A DNA stretch of 64,000 nt from Nitrosomonas sp. (GCA_019745325.1 JAIETK010000018.1:1-64000); one strand, 5' to 3'. Counted from the first letter of the stretch, positions 18,620-28,852 are shown. Made by a program: numbers and translations. Notes: a model not told the origin generated them from the sequence alone.

Positions 18620-19090
18620 TCAAATGTTTTTAGTCATCTCTTGTTTTTTTACCAATGAATCAATGGCTTTTTTTAATTCACAATCTGGCAGAGTTGCGGC
18701 GAGTTGATTGAAGCATGCTTTACCATGTTCACTAAGTTTTGGTTTTTTTATATCTATTTGTTTATTAATATATTTTTTTTCTTCTGTTGAGTTTTGTGCT
18801 TGCACCAATATTTGAAATGAAGTAACTTTCCATCCGTATTGTTGCAGTTTGCGAAGCAGCGTAGGTGATAACTGCTTAAGTTTTGCTGCAATGGCGCCAT
18901 TTTCAGCCACTATGGTTAATTTGCCATTGGTAATCCGGCTAAGGCGGCAGTATTGTGCCATCTGGGCCGGGATTAGTTTGTGGAAGGTTGACTGATCCTT
19001 AAGTAATTGGCGGGCTAACGTTAGCAAGTCCGTATGTTCAGGTGTCTTTCCTAATAGATTAAGATAAGAGTCAACTTTATAAGAGGGCAT
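18620..19090 (-). CDS. DUF721 (DciA-like) protein
   Basis: A 156-residue protein whose middle part (LTIVAENGAIAAKLKQLSP) resembles the DUF721 domain. This family includes DciA, the helicase-loading partner of DnaB in many bacteria. Its position next to an M23 peptidase gene and secA matches the arrangement I recall for DUF721 genes in betaproteobacteria. The C-terminal tail is lysine-rich. It is divergent from the M23 gene, with the two ATG starts 32 bp apart. The functional link to DnaB is inferred. The 153 bp between it and the Kazal gene hold nothing I recognise. Confidence 0.65.
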   Translation of the reverse strand: MPSYKVDSYLNLLGKTPEHTDLLTLARQLLKDQSTFHKLIPAQMAQYCRLSRITNGKLTIVAENGAIAAKLKQLSPTLLRKLQQYGWKVTSFQILVQAQNSTEEKKYINKQIDIKKPKLSEHGKACFNQLAATLPDCELKKAIDSLVKKQEMTKNI

Positions 19091-19122
19091 GGTTATTTAA
19101 AAAATATCCAGTGAGAAGAAGT

Positions 19123-20040
19123 ATGAATATTATTTTGATAGCAAATAACTCTGAGCGAGCGCGCAAGCTGGCATTAACCAAAACGAATATCATTTTATCA
19201 ATTGCCGCATTTTCAATTATTATCATAACATTAGCTTTAATCCTCAATTTTATTTCTTTGCGGTATGCTGACCGCATCGAGGCGCCTTTATTGAGAACGA
19301 TACTGGTCAATCCTCAAGAGGAAAGGCATCAGAAAATCCAAATGCATTTACAGGATAATTTGAACATTATGGCTAGCAAGTTGGGCCAGATGCAAGCGCA
19401 ATTGTTGCGTTTGGATGCATTAGGTGAGCGCTTGGCGGAATCAACCGGAATTAAAACAAGGGATCTGTCATTTAAAGAGATTCCGGGGCAAGGCGGTGCG
19501 CGTAATAATGTTTTATCCGAAGATCTGACGGTTGATGAATTTGATCAGAAACTCCAGGAGTTATCCAATTTGCTGGACGAGAGAGCGGATAAGCTGGGCG
19601 CATTGGATTCTTTGCTGCGCTACGGCAGAGTAACCAAGTTTGTGCTGCCTTCTGAAATGCCGGTTGAAACCGATTGGTATTCTTCTGGATTCGGGTACCG
19701 GATTGATCCATTTACCGGCAAAAAAGCTTTTCACGAAGGTGTGGACTTTGTTGCGGAAATTGGAACGCCGATAAAAGCGGCAGCCGGTGGGGTGGTGATC
19801 TATTCGGATCGTCATCCCGAATATGGTAATATGATCGAAATTGACCATGGAGATGATCTGGTTAGCCGGTATGCGCATGCATCAAAACTGGTCGTTGCGC
19901 GTGGTGAGGTAGTATTGCAAGGCCAGAAAATCGGTGAAGTTGGCAATACCGGACGTTCAACGGGAGCGCATTTGCATTTTGAAATTCGGCATAAAGATAA
20001 ACCGCAGAATCCGTCTAAATTTTTAAAAAAATCGAGTTAA
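19123..20040 (+). CDS. M23 family metallopeptidase (peptidoglycan-acting)
   Basis: The product has about 305 residues with a membrane helix near residues 25-50, a periplasmic coiled coil (about 65-165) and a LytM/M23 domain. Zinc-site motifs are HEGVDFVAEIGTP and GAHLHFEIR. M23 enzymes cut peptidoglycan cross-links or, when degenerate, regulate amidases; here the histidines and aspartate look intact. I prefer the ATG at 19123 over a GTG at 19111 because it gives a standard N-terminus (MNIILIANNS). A terminator separates it from secA. Confidence 0.88.
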   Translation: MNIILIANNSERARKLALTKTNIILSIAAFSIIIITLALILNFISLRYADRIEAPLLRTILVNPQEERHQKIQMHLQDNLNIMASKLGQMQAQLLRLDALGERLAESTGIKTRDLSFKEIPGQGGARNNVLSEDLTVDEFDQKLQELSNLLDERADKLGALDSLLRYGRVTKFVLPSEMPVETDWYSSGFGYRIDPFTGKKAFHEGVDFVAEIGTPIKAAAGGVVIYSDRHPEYGNMIEIDHGDDLVSRYAHASKLVVARGEVVLQGQKIGEVGNTGRSTGAHLHFEIRHKDKPQNPSKFLKKSS

Positions 20041-20069
20041 ATTGAATTTTCGGAATGTACAACTGATTG

Positions 20070-20105
20070 AAGGGTGAGAATTTAGCTCACCCTTTGTTTT
20101 TTAAT
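20070..20105 (+). terminator. Rho-independent terminator between M23 gene and secA
   Basis: AAGGGTGAG (20070-20078) and CTCACCCTT (20086-20094) form a 9-bp stem with a 7-nt loop. A T-rich tail (TGTTTTTT) follows. Confidence 0.82.
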
Positions 20106-20130
20106 TAATTTTCAAACTCATTAGAGACTT

Positions 20131-22860
20131 ATGCTAGGCAATTTACTCAAGAAGCTTTTCGGCAGTCGCAATGATCGGATGATCAAGCAGTATACAGAGA
20201 CCGTGCGTGCCATTAATGAGATGGAACCGGCAGTTGCAGCTTTGTCGGATATTGATTTGCGCGCTAAGACAGACGAATTCAAGCAGCGCGTTCAAAATGG
20301 CGAGTCGTTGGATGCACTATTGCCGGAAGCTTTTGCCGTGGTGCGCGAGACCGGTAAGCGGGTATTGCAGATGCGTCATTTTGACGCGCAACTGATTGGA
20401 GGAATGGTGCTTCACGCGGGTAAGATCGCCGAGATGCGGACCGGTGAGGGTAAAACGCTGATGGCGACGTTGCCGGCCTATTTAAATGCGCTGTCGGGCC
20501 ACGGCGTTCATGTTGTTACTGTCAATGATTATTTGGCCAAACGTGATGCCGAATGGATGGGGAAAATTTATCAGGCGCTGGGGATGAATGTTGGCGTTAT
20601 TTTTGCCCAGATGCCGCATGATGAAAAACAAGCAGCCTATGCGGCCGATATTACTTATGGCACTAATAACGAATACGGTTTTGACTATCTGCGTGACAAT
20701 ATGGTGACACATGCCAATGAGCGTGTGCAACGGATGCTGAACTTTGCAATTGTCGACGAAGTGGATTCGATTTTGATTGACGAAGCCCGGACGCCATTAA
20801 TTATCTCAGGGCAAGCTGAGGGTGATACTGAAATTTATGTGCGAATCAATGCTCTGGTTCCAAAACTGGCGAAACAAGAGAATGAAGATAGTCCAGGCGA
20901 CTACAGTGTTGATGAAAAATCTCATCAAGTGACGATGAGCGAAGCAGGATTCGAACACGCCGAGAAGTTGCTGGCATCAGCCGGTTTGCTTGCGTCTGGT
21001 ACCAGTCTCTATGATCCTGCAAACATCAATCTGATTCATCACTTAAATGCGGGTTTGCGCGCGCATAGCTTGTATTTTAAGGATCAGCATTATGTTGTTC
21101 AGAACGGTGAAGTCATTATCGTCGATGAGTTTACCGGGCGGTTAATGGCCGGTCGGCGCTGGTCCGATGGATTGCATCAAGCAGTTGAAGCGAAGGAAGG
21201 CGTTGCAATTCAAAAAGAGAATCAGACGCTGGCTTCAATTACCTTTCAAAACTATTTCCGCATGTATCACAAATTATCCGGTATGACGGGTACCGCCGAT
21301 ACGGAAGCTGCGGAATTTCAGCAAATCTATGGCCTGGAAACAATTATTATTCCAACGCATAAACCGATGATCCGCGAAGACCGCATGGATCTGGTTTATC
21401 GCACTACGAAAGAAAAGAATGAGGCTATCGTTCATGAAATCAAGGATTGTTATGAGCGCGGCCAGCCGGTACTGGTAGGCACTACTTCTATCGAAAATAA
21501 TGAATTGTTATCCAAATTACTTGATCGGGAAAAATTACCCCATCAAGTTTTGAATGCTAAGCAGCATGCCAGCGAGGCGTTGATAGTTACACAGGCGGGA
21601 CGACCCAAAATGATTACGATCGCAACCAATATGGCGGGCCGAGGTACTGATATCGTGCTGGGCGGTAATCCTGAGCCAGAAATTGAACGGATACGCCATG
21701 ACGATAAGTTAAGTGAAGCAGAAAAAGAAAAACGTATACACGAAGCGTATGAACAGTGGAAAGTTATCCACGCGGACGTTCTCAGTAAAGGCGGTTTACA
21801 TATTGTAGGAACGGAGCGTCATGAGTCTCGTCGTGTCGATAATCAGCTACGCGGACGTTCCGGCAGGCAAGGCGATCCCGGTTCGAGTCGTTTCTTTCTT
21901 TCACTGGAAGATCCGCTATTACGCATTTTTGCTTCTGATCGCGTGGCCAATATCATGAATCGATTGAAGATGCCGGAAGGGGAGGCCATAGAACACCCTT
22001 GGGTTACACGTGCAATTGAAAATGCGCAGCGTAAGGTTGAAGCAAGAAATTTTGATATGCGCAAGCAGTTGCTGGAATACGATGATGTGGCCAATGATCA
22101 ACGCAATGTTATCTATCAGCAGCGAAATGAATTGCTGGAAGCAGATCATGATATCTCGGAGACTATTGCAGCAATTCGGGAAAGTGTCCTGAGTGGTCAA
22201 TTCTACACCCACATTCCGCCGCAAAGCGTCGAAGAGCAATGGGATGTGACAGGATTAGAGAAAGTGCTTGCGGTGGACTATCAACTACATTTCCCGATAC
22301 AGCAATGGCTCGAGAAAGAACCTGAATTGCATGAAGAAAATTTGCTTGAACGCATTCTTAATTCCGCGGAGGAAAATTATCAAGCCAAGGTGCAGCTCGT
22401 GGGTGCAGAGATTATGCATCATTATGAACGAGTGGTAATGCTGCAAATTCTCGATTCGCATTGGCGAGAACATCTGGCTGCATTGGACCATTTACGCCAG
22501 GGCATTCATTTACGTGGTTACGCGCAAAAGAATCCAAAGCAAGAGTATAAACGTGAAGCTTTCGAGCTTTTTACTAATATGCTTGAAGAAGTCAAAAATG
22601 AAGTTACAAGGATACTTCTAGCTGTTCAAATTAAAAATGAACAGCAGGTTGATGCAGCATCTGAAACATTGCGACCTCCTGAGAAAATTGAATTTCATCA
22701 TGGTACTCCGGGAACTTTTGAAGAGGATTCGGGGAATGAGGAAATCCAGAATGATAAAGCCCAGCCGTTCGTGCGCTCAAATGAAAAAATAGGTCGAAAT
22801 CAGCCTTGTCCATGTGGATCGGGTAAGAAATATAAACAATGTCATGGGAAGATTAAGTAA
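20131..22860 (+). CDS. secA: Preprotein translocase subunit SecA
   Basis: A 909-residue ATPase that drives proteins through SecYEG. Motifs include Walker [18 protein letters not shown] (near residue 100), [17 protein letters not shown], the preprotein cross-linking region, and helicase motif VI in [19 protein letters not shown]. It ends in the zinc-binding tail [14 protein letters not shown] used to bind SecB and phospholipid. The length is typical for proteobacteria. It probably has its own promoter between the preceding terminator and 20131. Confidence 0.97.
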   Translation: MLGNLLKKLFGSRNDRMIKQYTETVRAINEMEPAVAALSDIDLRAKTDEFKQRVQNGESLDALLPEAFAVVRETGKRVLQMRHFDAQLIGGMVLHAGKIAEMRTGEGKTLMATLPAYLNALSGHGVHVVTVNDYLAKRDAEWMGKIYQALGMNVGVIFAQMPHDEKQAAYAADITYGTNNEYGFDYLRDNMVTHANERVQRMLNFAIVDEVDSILIDEARTPLIISGQAEGDTEIYVRINALVPKLAKQENEDSPGDYSVDEKSHQVTMSEAGFEHAEKLLASAGLLASGTSLYDPANINLIHHLNAGLRAHSLYFKDQHYVVQNGEVIIVDEFTGRLMAGRRWSDGLHQAVEAKEGVAIQKENQTLASITFQNYFRMYHKLSGMTGTADTEAAEFQQIYGLETIIIPTHKPMIREDRMDLVYRTTKEKNEAIVHEIKDCYERGQPVLVGTTSIENNELLSKLLDREKLPHQVLNAKQHASEALIVTQAGRPKMITIATNMAGRGTDIVLGGNPEPEIERIRHDDKLSEAEKEKRIHEAYEQWKVIHADVLSKGGLHIVGTERHESRRVDNQLRGRSGRQGDPGSSRFFLSLEDPLLRIFASDRVANIMNRLKMPEGEAIEHPWVTRAIENAQRKVEARNFDMRKQLLEYDDVANDQRNVIYQQRNELLEADHDISETIAAIRESVLSGQFYTHIPPQSVEEQWDVTGLEKVLAVDYQLHFPIQQWLEKEPELHEENLLERILNSAEENYQAKVQLVGAEIMHHYERVVMLQILDSHWREHLAALDHLRQGIHLRGYAQKNPKQEYKREAFELFTNMLEEVKNEVTRILLAVQIKNEQQVDAASETLRPPEKIEFHHGTPGTFEEDSGNEEIQNDKAQPFVRSNEKIGRNQPCPCGSGKKYKQCHGKIK

Positions 22861-22909
22861 TTACTTCAAAACGTACTTATTTTTGGTGATTATGAGTGGA
22901 AGAAGAATC

Positions 22910-22939
22910 TTATTATCCTTGAAACGATTGTGGTATACT
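22910..22939 (+). promoter_or_regulatory. Candidate promoter for petABC (extended -10)
   Basis: TGGTATACT at 22931-22939 is an extended -10 motif (TGN followed by TATACT). The weak TTATTA at 22910-22915 lies 18 bp upstream as a possible -35. It falls in the 193-bp gap between secA and the Rieske gene, leaving a leader of about 110 nt. The evidence is only the motif. Confidence 0.35.
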
Positions 22940-23053
22940 GCGCGCTTTTGTGGTTGGCGCGTTAAGGAAGTGAACGAAAACAGTTGGGGTTCTTAATATT
23001 ATCCTTTGTTTTTATAGGGTTATTCGAGATAATTACTGATGGAATGATTGAAT

Positions 23054-23665
23054 ATGATGGCAGATAGTTTCAGCATCAATGATAAGATGAGCGGCAGGAG
23101 AAAGTTTTTAGTCGCTGCGACTTCTGTAGCGGGTGGTATAGCGGGCGCTGCGATTGCAACGCCTTTTTTATTGAGTATGATGCCCAGCGAAAGAGCAAAA
23201 GCGGCGGGGGCACCGGTAGAGGTGGATATATCCAAGCTTGAACCGGGGATGCTTATGATGGTTGAATGGCGTGGCAGGGTCGTGTGGGTATTAAATCGCA
23301 CACCAGATATGCTTGAGACGCTTGCAAAATTAGAGGATCAATTAGCTGATCCGAATTCTGAAAAGAATCAGCAACCTGAATATGCCAGAAATCGCACGCG
23401 CTCTATCAAGCCGGAAATACTTGTTACCGAAGGCGTTTGTACGCATCTGGGATGTTCGCCCGTATTCAGAAAAGATGTCGCTCCCGCAGATTTGGGGCCT
23501 GATTGGCTAGGCGGCTTTTTCTGTCCATGTCACGGTTCGAAATTTGATTTGGCAGGTCGCGTTTATAAAAGTGTACCGGCTCCGACGAATATGGTTGTGC
23601 CGCCACATGTTTATCTAAGTGATAGTCGTCTTTTAATTGGATCTGAGAGTGAGGGATCTGCGTAA
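23054..23665 (+). CDS. petA: Ubiquinol-cytochrome c reductase Rieske iron-sulfur subunit
   Basis: The Rieske subunit of the bc1 complex, about 203 residues. A twin-arginine signal and anchor (SGRRKFLVAATSVAGG) near the N-terminus directs Tat export. The [2Fe-2S] ligands lie in CTHLGC (about residues 129-134) and CPCHGS (about 157-162). It passes electrons from quinol to cytochrome c1. I place the start at the ATG at 23054 (23057 is equally possible), with GATGGA as a modest ribosome binding site; a TTG at 23048 is unlikely. petB begins directly after its stop. Confidence 0.95.
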   Translation: MMADSFSINDKMSGRRKFLVAATSVAGGIAGAAIATPFLLSMMPSERAKAAGAPVEVDISKLEPGMLMMVEWRGRVVWVLNRTPDMLETLAKLEDQLADPNSEKNQQPEYARNRTRSIKPEILVTEGVCTHLGCSPVFRKDVAPADLGPDWLGGFFCPCHGSKFDLAGRVYKSVPAPTNMVVPPHVYLSDSRLLIGSESEGSA

Positions 23666-24913
23666 ATGAGTAATATGTTTAATTCCATGATAGAGTGGAT
23701 TGATAAGCGTTTTCCATTGACATCGAATTGGAAAGCGCACCTTTCCGAATACTACGCACCTAAGAATTTTAATTTCTGGTATTTTTTTGGTTCCTTGGCT
23801 TTATTGGTCTTGGTTAATCAGTTACTAACCGGTATTTTTCTAACGATGAATTATAAACCTGATGCGAGTCAAGCGTTCGCATCGGTTGAATATATCATGC
23901 GCGATGTGGAATATGGCTGGTTAATCAGATATATGCATTCAACCGGTGCATCGATGTTTTTTGTGGTTGTTTACTTGCACATGTTCCGGGGGATGATGTA
24001 CGGTTCGTATCGGAAACCGCGGGAACTGCTGTGGTTGGTGGGGATGTGCATATTTTTCGTTCTCATGAGTTTGGCTTTCACGGGCTACATTCTGCCATGG
24101 GGACAAATGTCATACTGGGGAGCGCAGGTGATTGTGAGCATGTTCGGTGCGATACCGGCTATCGGCGATACGCTCCAGCAATGGCTATTGGGTGACTTCA
24201 CACTTTCAGATGCAGCGCTTAATCGGTTTTTTGCCTATCATGTTGTGACATTACCGCTGGTACTGCTGGTACTGGTATTCGTACACATTCTGGCCTTGCA
24301 TGAAACCGGATCCAATAACCCGGACGGGATTGAGATCAAAGAAAACAAAAACCCGTCAACAGGTATTCCAGTAGACGGCATACCATTTCATCCCTATTAC
24401 ACGGTTAAAGATATTGTAGGTGTGGTGGTCTTTTTATTTGTGTTCTGTGGAATTATTTTCTTTGCCCCTGAAATGGGGGGATATTTCTTGGAATATAATA
24501 ATTTCATTCCTGCGAACACTTTGCAAACACCCGACCATATTGCACCGGTTTGGTATTTTACTCCCTACTATTCAATGCTTAGGGCTGTAACGGTCAATTT
24601 TCTCGGAATTGATGCTAAATTGTGGGGTGTGATATTAATGGCCGGTTCAGTAGTCATTTTTTGTTTCTTACCATGGTTGGATCGAAGCCCTGTTAAATCG
24701 ATTCGCTATAAGGGACCATACTTCAAGATTGCATTGACACTGTTTGTTATTAGCTTTTTTGTATTGGGTTGGCTTGGAACAAAATCACCAACACCTATGT
24801 ATACGTTGCTTGCGCAAATTTTTACCGTGATATATTTTGCATTCTTTATCTTGATGCCATGGTATAGCAAGATAGATAAGACAAAACCTGAGCCCAAAAG
24901 ACTACAAGAGTAA
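23666..24913 (+). CDS. petB: Cytochrome b of the bc1 complex
   Basis: A 415-residue membrane protein with about eight transmembrane helices. The haem histidines sit in helices containing RYMHSTGASMFFVVVYLHMFRG and FFAYHVVTLPLVLLVLVFVH (quoted as helix positions around residues 90 and 190). The quinol-site motif appears as APVWYFTPYYSMLRA, the PEWY-equivalent segment. It oxidises quinol and reduces quinone across the inner membrane. The start codon is the base after the petA stop, so translation is coupled. In an ammonia oxidiser this complex links hydroxylamine-derived electrons to the cytochrome c pool. Confidence 0.96.
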   Translation: MSNMFNSMIEWIDKRFPLTSNWKAHLSEYYAPKNFNFWYFFGSLALLVLVNQLLTGIFLTMNYKPDASQAFASVEYIMRDVEYGWLIRYMHSTGASMFFVVVYLHMFRGMMYGSYRKPRELLWLVGMCIFFVLMSLAFTGYILPWGQMSYWGAQVIVSMFGAIPAIGDTLQQWLLGDFTLSDAALNRFFAYHVVTLPLVLLVLVFVHILALHETGSNNPDGIEIKENKNPSTGIPVDGIPFHPYYTVKDIVGVVVFLFVFCGIIFFAPEMGGYFLEYNNFIPANTLQTPDHIAPVWYFTPYYSMLRAVTVNFLGIDAKLWGVILMAGSVVIFCFLPWLDRSPVKSIRYKGPYFKIALTLFVISFFVLGWLGTKSPTPMYTLLAQIFTVIYFAFFILMPWYSKIDKTKPEPKRLQE

Positions 24914-24917
24914 AAAA

Positions 24918-25631
24918 ATGATGAAATTAACGATCGCTTTATTAATTTTATGTATGGTTCCATTTGGGAATGCTAATGCAGCTGAATCAGATGTTCCATT
25001 AGATAGAGCCCCGGTTGATATTACTGACAATGCTTCTTTGCAGCGTGGTGCAGAAACCTTTGTGAATTACTGTTTAACATGCCATGGTGCGAGTTACATG
25101 CGCTACAACCGACACCGCGATATCGGATTATCGAATGAAGAAGTCCTGGATAAATTAGTATTTACAGGGCAAAAAGTTGGTGATTTGATGTTATCCGCAA
25201 TGCGTAAAAAAGAAGGGCAAGAATGGTTCGGTGTCGTTCCACCAGATTTGTCAGTTATTGCGCGTTCGCGGGGAGCTGATTGGCTATATACCTACTTGCG
25301 AGCATTCTATCGGGATGATGCTACAAGCACTGGATGGAACAATTTTGTATTTGATCGTGTTGCAATGCCTCATGTCTTGTATCAATTCCAAGGCGAGCAA
25401 CGATTGGTAGTGAAAGGCGATCAAAAAAGCTTAATGCTTGATAAGCCAGGTCAAATGACTACAGCCGATTATGATAAATTCGTTGGCGATTTGGTTAATT
25501 ATCTGGTTTATTTGGGTGAGCCGCATGCAAATGCCCGGATAGAATTGGGTACCAAAGTGATGATCTTTCTGCTGTTCATGTTTGCTTTGTCATATGTGCT
25601 GAAGAAAGAGTATTGGAGAGATATTCATTAA
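24918..25631 (+). CDS. petC: Cytochrome c1 of the bc1 complex
   Basis: A 237-residue exported haem protein with a signal peptide (to about NANAAES). The haem-binding CLTCHGASYMRY lies near residue 50. The axial methionine is in VAMPHVLYQFQG, and a C-terminal membrane anchor is present (KVMIFLLFMFALSYVLKKEYW, starting near residue 212). It accepts electrons from the Rieske protein and passes them to soluble cytochrome c. It starts 4 bp after petB and completes the petABC operon. Confidence 0.95.
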   Translation: MMKLTIALLILCMVPFGNANAAESDVPLDRAPVDITDNASLQRGAETFVNYCLTCHGASYMRYNRHRDIGLSNEEVLDKLVFTGQKVGDLMLSAMRKKEGQEWFGVVPPDLSVIARSRGADWLYTYLRAFYRDDATSTGWNNFVFDRVAMPHVLYQFQGEQRLVVKGDQKSLMLDKPGQMTTADYDKFVGDLVNYLVYLGEPHANARIELGTKVMIFLLFMFALSYVLKKEYWRDIH

Positions 25632-25680
25632 GACTTCAAGCTTGCTGAATGTGCGGGTGATTTAGTCAGAGATTGAAGTT

Positions 25681-26280
25681 ATGATGGCGCTATATTCAAC
25701 GATTACATGTCCCTATAGTCATCGATGCAGAATTGTACTGCACGAGAAAGATATGGATTTCCAAGTGATTGATGTTGATCCCAATAATAAATCAGAAGAC
25801 TTGGCTGTTATGAGTCCTTATGGTAGAGCGCCTGTGCTTGTGGAACGCGATCTGGTTTTGTATGAATCGAATATTATCAATGAATATATCGATGATCGCT
25901 TTCCGCACCCACAGTTAATGCCTGCAGATCCTGTGATGCGTGCGCGTGCCAGATTACTGTTGTTTCGTTTTGAACAGGAGTTGTTCTGTCATATCGATGC
26001 ATTTGAGGGAGACGACCAAAAGGCCATAGATAAGGCGCGTGTGGTGATTGCAGAAAATCTAACGATGATCTCTCCAGTTTTTGAAAAGCAGAAATTCATG
26101 CTTGGTGATGAGTTTTCGATGCTTGATGTTGCAATTGCTCCTTTATTATGGCGTTTGGAATATTTTGGAATAAAACTTCCTAAACAAGCGGCGCCTTTAT
26201 TAAAGTATTCCGAGAGATTATTTAGCCGCCCATTGTTCATTGATGCATTATCGGCATCCGAGAAAGTCATGCGCAAATGA
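25681..26280 (+). CDS. sspA: Stringent starvation protein A (glutathione S-transferase fold)
   Basis: A 199-residue protein with an N-terminal thioredoxin-like domain (TCPYSHRCRIVLHEKDMDF) and an all-helical C-terminal domain, as in SspA. SspA binds RNA polymerase and adjusts transcription under starvation. Its placement right after petABC and before sspB is the usual betaproteobacterial order. It overlaps sspB by 4 bp. The start could also be the next codon (ATGATG). Confidence 0.9.
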   Translation: MMALYSTITCPYSHRCRIVLHEKDMDFQVIDVDPNNKSEDLAVMSPYGRAPVLVERDLVLYESNIINEYIDDRFPHPQLMPADPVMRARARLLLFRFEQELFCHIDAFEGDDQKAIDKARVVIAENLTMISPVFEKQKFMLGDEFSMLDVAIAPLLWRLEYFGIKLPKQAAPLLKYSERLFSRPLFIDALSASEKVMRK

Positions 26281-26699
26281 TGAATCAATCTACCAAACCC
26301 TATTTAATCCGCTCTATTTATGACTGGTGTAGCGATAACGGTTTTACGCCATATATTTCTGTCAAAGTCTTCAAAGAGTTAGATATTCCAAAAGAATATG
26401 TGAGAGATAACGAAATAGTATTCAATATCAGTGCAATCGCTGTACATGAATTGAATATCAGTAATGATGGTTTGAGTTTCACGGCTAGATTCAACGGTAT
26501 TGCTAAAAGGCTAGATATTCCTTTGGATGCGATTAAAGGGATATTCGCTAAGGAAGTTAATCAAGGAATTACTTTTTCTTCAGATGGCATTGAAAATAGA
26601 GACAATACAGAAAGCTTGGGAAATAGAAGTTTTAATCAAAATACCCCAATCTTTGAAGAAAAGAAAGTGCGTCAACCAAAACTTAGAGTAATCAAATAA
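26277..26699 (+). CDS. sspB: ClpXP protease specificity-enhancing factor
   Basis: A 140-residue adaptor that delivers ssrA-tagged proteins to ClpXP. The N-terminal domain is recognisable (KPYLIRSIYDWCSDNGFTPY, then VNQGITF). The C-terminal tail ends in basic residues (KKVRQPKLRVIK) that correspond to the ClpX-binding tail. It is translationally coupled to sspA. Confidence 0.92.
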   Translation: MMNQSTKPYLIRSIYDWCSDNGFTPYISVKVFKELDIPKEYVRDNEIVFNISAIAVHELNISNDGLSFTARFNGIAKRLDIPLDAIKGIFAKEVNQGITFSSDGIENRDNTESLGNRSFNQNTPIFEEKKVRQPKLRVIK

Positions 26700-26725
26700 A
26701 TCTATCCGATTATTCTTGTCTAATT

Positions 26726-26801
26726 GCCGGCATAGCTCAGATGGTAGAGCAGCTGATTTGTAATCAGAAGGTCCCGAGTTCGATTCTTGGTGTCGGCACC
26801 A
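26726..26801 (+). tRNA. tRNA-Thr (anticodon TGT)
   Basis: A 76-nt cloverleaf including an encoded CCA. The acceptor stem is GCCGGCA (26726-26732) with TGTCGGC (26791-26797). The anticodon loop TTTGTAA gives TGT, and the T-arm contains GAGTTCGATTC. Its 3' 47 bp serve as the integration site of the adjacent element and are repeated at 35297-35343, so insertion left the gene intact. Confidence 0.95.
26755..26801. repeat. attL (47-bp direct repeat, tRNA end)
   Basis: This copy begins GATTTGTAATCAGAAGG and ends GTCGGCACCA within the tRNA-Thr gene. It is identical over 47 bp to 35297-35343. Confidence 0.92.
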
Positions 26802-26846
26802 TAAAATCAATGAGTTAGTTAAGCAATAATCCTGTAATGACCATTT

Positions 26847-26984
26847 GTGGGGCAACAGTGGGGCACTTGAAAATAACAAAGTGCAATACTGGTGTCCCAT
26901 TTTTATTTTTATCCATCTTAAGAATTTCACCTTAGAAGCCACAGAAGCGCCTTATTTTATTTTCAATTGCCCCATGAGTGCCCT
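26847..26984. repeat. Candidate integrase arm-type sites, left end
   Basis: Two copies of GTGGGGCA lie at 26847-26854 and 26858-26865, exactly 11 bp apart. An inverted pair TGCCCC (26968-26973) and TGCCCT (26979-26984) has the same 11-bp spacing. Similar pairs sit near attR. One helical turn of spacing is what an integrase N-terminal domain binding in tandem would need. The rest of 26802-27123 is the noncoding leader of the integrase gene. Confidence 0.5.
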
Positions 26985-27123
26985 TTAATGTAGTTAATTT
27001 GTATTAATTATCTGTATTTTAAAGTATTAAATGTTATTTTCTTATGAATGTATATCATATGTTGTAATTTATTGCCCATTATTGTAATCTGCTAACAGTG
27101 ATTAACCACTTGCAGAGGCAATC

Positions 27124-28200
27124 ATGGCAAACATCGAAAAACGTATTTCGAGTGATGGTATAACCAGTTACCGGGTAAAAATACGCTTAAAAGGATTTCC
27201 TTCTCAATCTGCCACATTTGAGCGCCTGACCGATGCCAAAAAATGGGCACAGCATACCGAATCAGCGATTCGAGAAGGCCGTCATTTCAAAACTACCGAA
27301 GCCAAACGCCACACATTAGCGGAAATGATAGATCGCTATTGCCGTGATGTATTACCAAGCAAGAAGAGCGCAAAAGACCAAGCGCAGCAACTAGCATGGT
27401 GGAAATCTGAAATCGGCAGCTACTCACTCGCAGATGTAACGCCTTCACTTATTGGCGAATGTAGAGACAAGCTAGGCCGTGAAATCACAGTAAGAAATAA
27501 ATTACGTTCGCCTGCCAGTGTTGTGCGGTATATGGCCGCACTATCTCATGCGCTCACTATCGCTGTAAAAGAATGGGGTTGGTTAGAAGATAGCCCGATG
27601 CGTAAAGTAACCAAGCCCAAGGAATCACGCGGACGGGTTCGCTTCCTATCCGATGATGAGCGTATGCGCTTACTGCAAGCCTGCAAGGAATCCAGTAATC
27701 CTTATTTATATACTGTTGTTGTGCTGGCATTGTCTACCGGAATGCGTCAAGGCGAAATCATGGGATTGACTTGGGATGCAGTGGATTTAAACCAAGGCCG
27801 CGCGATACTGCATGAAACAAAAAACGGTGAACGCCGCGCCGTGGCGATTACTGGCCATGCTTTGGAATTATTAAAAGCACTTTCCAAGGTACGCCGGATT
27901 GATAGCAATCTACTTTTCCCAGCTAAAGAAAACGCACCACAAAAGCCACAAAAGCCCATGGACTTGCGCACGCCATGGGAAACAGCCGTTAAAAAAGCAG
28001 AGCTTCAAGATTTCAAATTTCATGATTTACGTCATAGCGCTGCAAGCTACTTGGCCATGAATGGCGCAAGCCTAGCCGAAATTGCTGAGGTGCTGGGACA
28101 TAAGACCTTACAGATGGTGAAGCGATACGCTCATTTATCCGAAGGCCATACCGCCCGTGTTGTTCAATCCATGAATGATAAGATTTTTGGGGGTGCGTAA
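27124..28200 (+). CDS. Site-specific tyrosine recombinase (integrase)
   Basis: A 358-residue phage-type integrase. It has an N-terminal arm-binding region (about 1-60), a core-binding SAM-like domain (about 70-160) and a catalytic domain. The active-site residues are in LSTGMRQGEIMGLTW (first Arg), FHDLRHSAASYL (His-x-x-Arg) and LGHKTLQMVKRYAHLS (His and the tyrosine nucleophile). It sits next to attL in tRNA-Thr and reads away from it. It should catalyse integration and excision of the 26.8-35.3 kb element. Confidence 0.95.
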   Translation: MANIEKRISSDGITSYRVKIRLKGFPSQSATFERLTDAKKWAQHTESAIREGRHFKTTEAKRHTLAEMIDRYCRDVLPSKKSAKDQAQQLAWWKSEIGSYSLADVTPSLIGECRDKLGREITVRNKLRSPASVVRYMAALSHALTIAVKEWGWLEDSPMRKVTKPKESRGRVRFLSDDERMRLLQACKESSNPYLYTVVVLALSTGMRQGEIMGLTWDAVDLNQGRAILHETKNGERRAVAITGHALELLKALSKVRRIDSNLLFPAKENAPQKPQKPMDLRTPWETAVKKAELQDFKFHDLRHSAASYLAMNGASLAEIAEVLGHKTLQMVKRYAHLSEGHTARVVQSMNDKIFGGA

Positions 28201-28201
28201 T

Positions 28202-28852
28202 ATGCTACTCGCTTGGAATACACTGACAGAGTGTGTAAATTATCTTTCGAGCAATACAGGTAGAAAGTGGAATGAGCGCGAAGTAATACAAGCTAGTCTT
28301 GATTTTGGAATATTCCTGCATGCGCAAATAACTACAGATCGGGATGATGTGCCGAAATGGATGAAAGAAAATGAAATGGCCGAGCTTCCATTTAATATTG
28401 ATCTTTTGCGTTTCTTGGGTGGCGAAGGATTGATACAAATTGTACGGTATAAAGATAATCTGTATAAATTTGAACCAGGTATTAAAGCCGAACTTGAGAA
28501 TCTAAGGATATCTAAAACCGCATTATGTGAATTATTAAAGAGATTCAAAGAAAAGAACAAGAATCAAAAATCTTTGGAGCCTGAAGCATCATCAGCAGAA
28601 GTTGGAGATATACCCGGATCGAAGCAATCAGAACCGCAAGATGATGCTTGGAAGGAAACGGCAAGGGAAAGAGCCAATATTATTTATAAAAATCAGAAGA
28701 ATATTGGGTGCGATCCTTCTAAAAAAGCAATTGCAAGTATGATAGCCAATGAATTTGAACAGGAAGGCATAATAACCGCAAAAGGAAAAAGACTAAACCA
28801 AGAAAATATATTGCGACACGCGCTAATAACTTGGAATAGGCCAAAAAAGTAA
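28202..28852 (+). CDS. Hypothetical protein of the integrative element
   Basis: A 216-residue hydrophilic protein that I do not recognise. I chose the ATG at 28202, one base after the integrase stop, over a frame opening at 28175. The N-terminal half looks like a compact folded domain (NEREVIQASLDFGIFLHAQI). A lysine-rich linker follows. The C-terminal part (KKAIASMIANEFEQEGI, then TAKGKRLNQENILRHAL) looks like a helix-turn-helix. It may be a DNA-binding partner of the integrase or a regulator. This is inference from position and composition. Confidence 0.7.
   Translation: MLLAWNTLTECVNYLSSNTGRKWNEREVIQASLDFGIFLHAQITTDRDDVPKWMKENEMAELPFNIDLLRFLGGEGLIQIVRYKDNLYKFEPGIKAELENLRISKTALCELLKRFKEKNKNQKSLEPEASSAEVGDIPGSKQSEPQDDAWKETARERANIIYKNQKNIGCDPSKKAIASMIANEFEQEGIITAKGKRLNQENILRHALITWNRPKK

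Noticed and set aside
27937..27954. Third CTTTTGTGG 18-mer, inside the integrase gene
   Set aside because: It is in the opposite orientation and encodes an ordinary Pro/Gln/Lys stretch; coincidence cannot be excluded, so it was not annotated separately.
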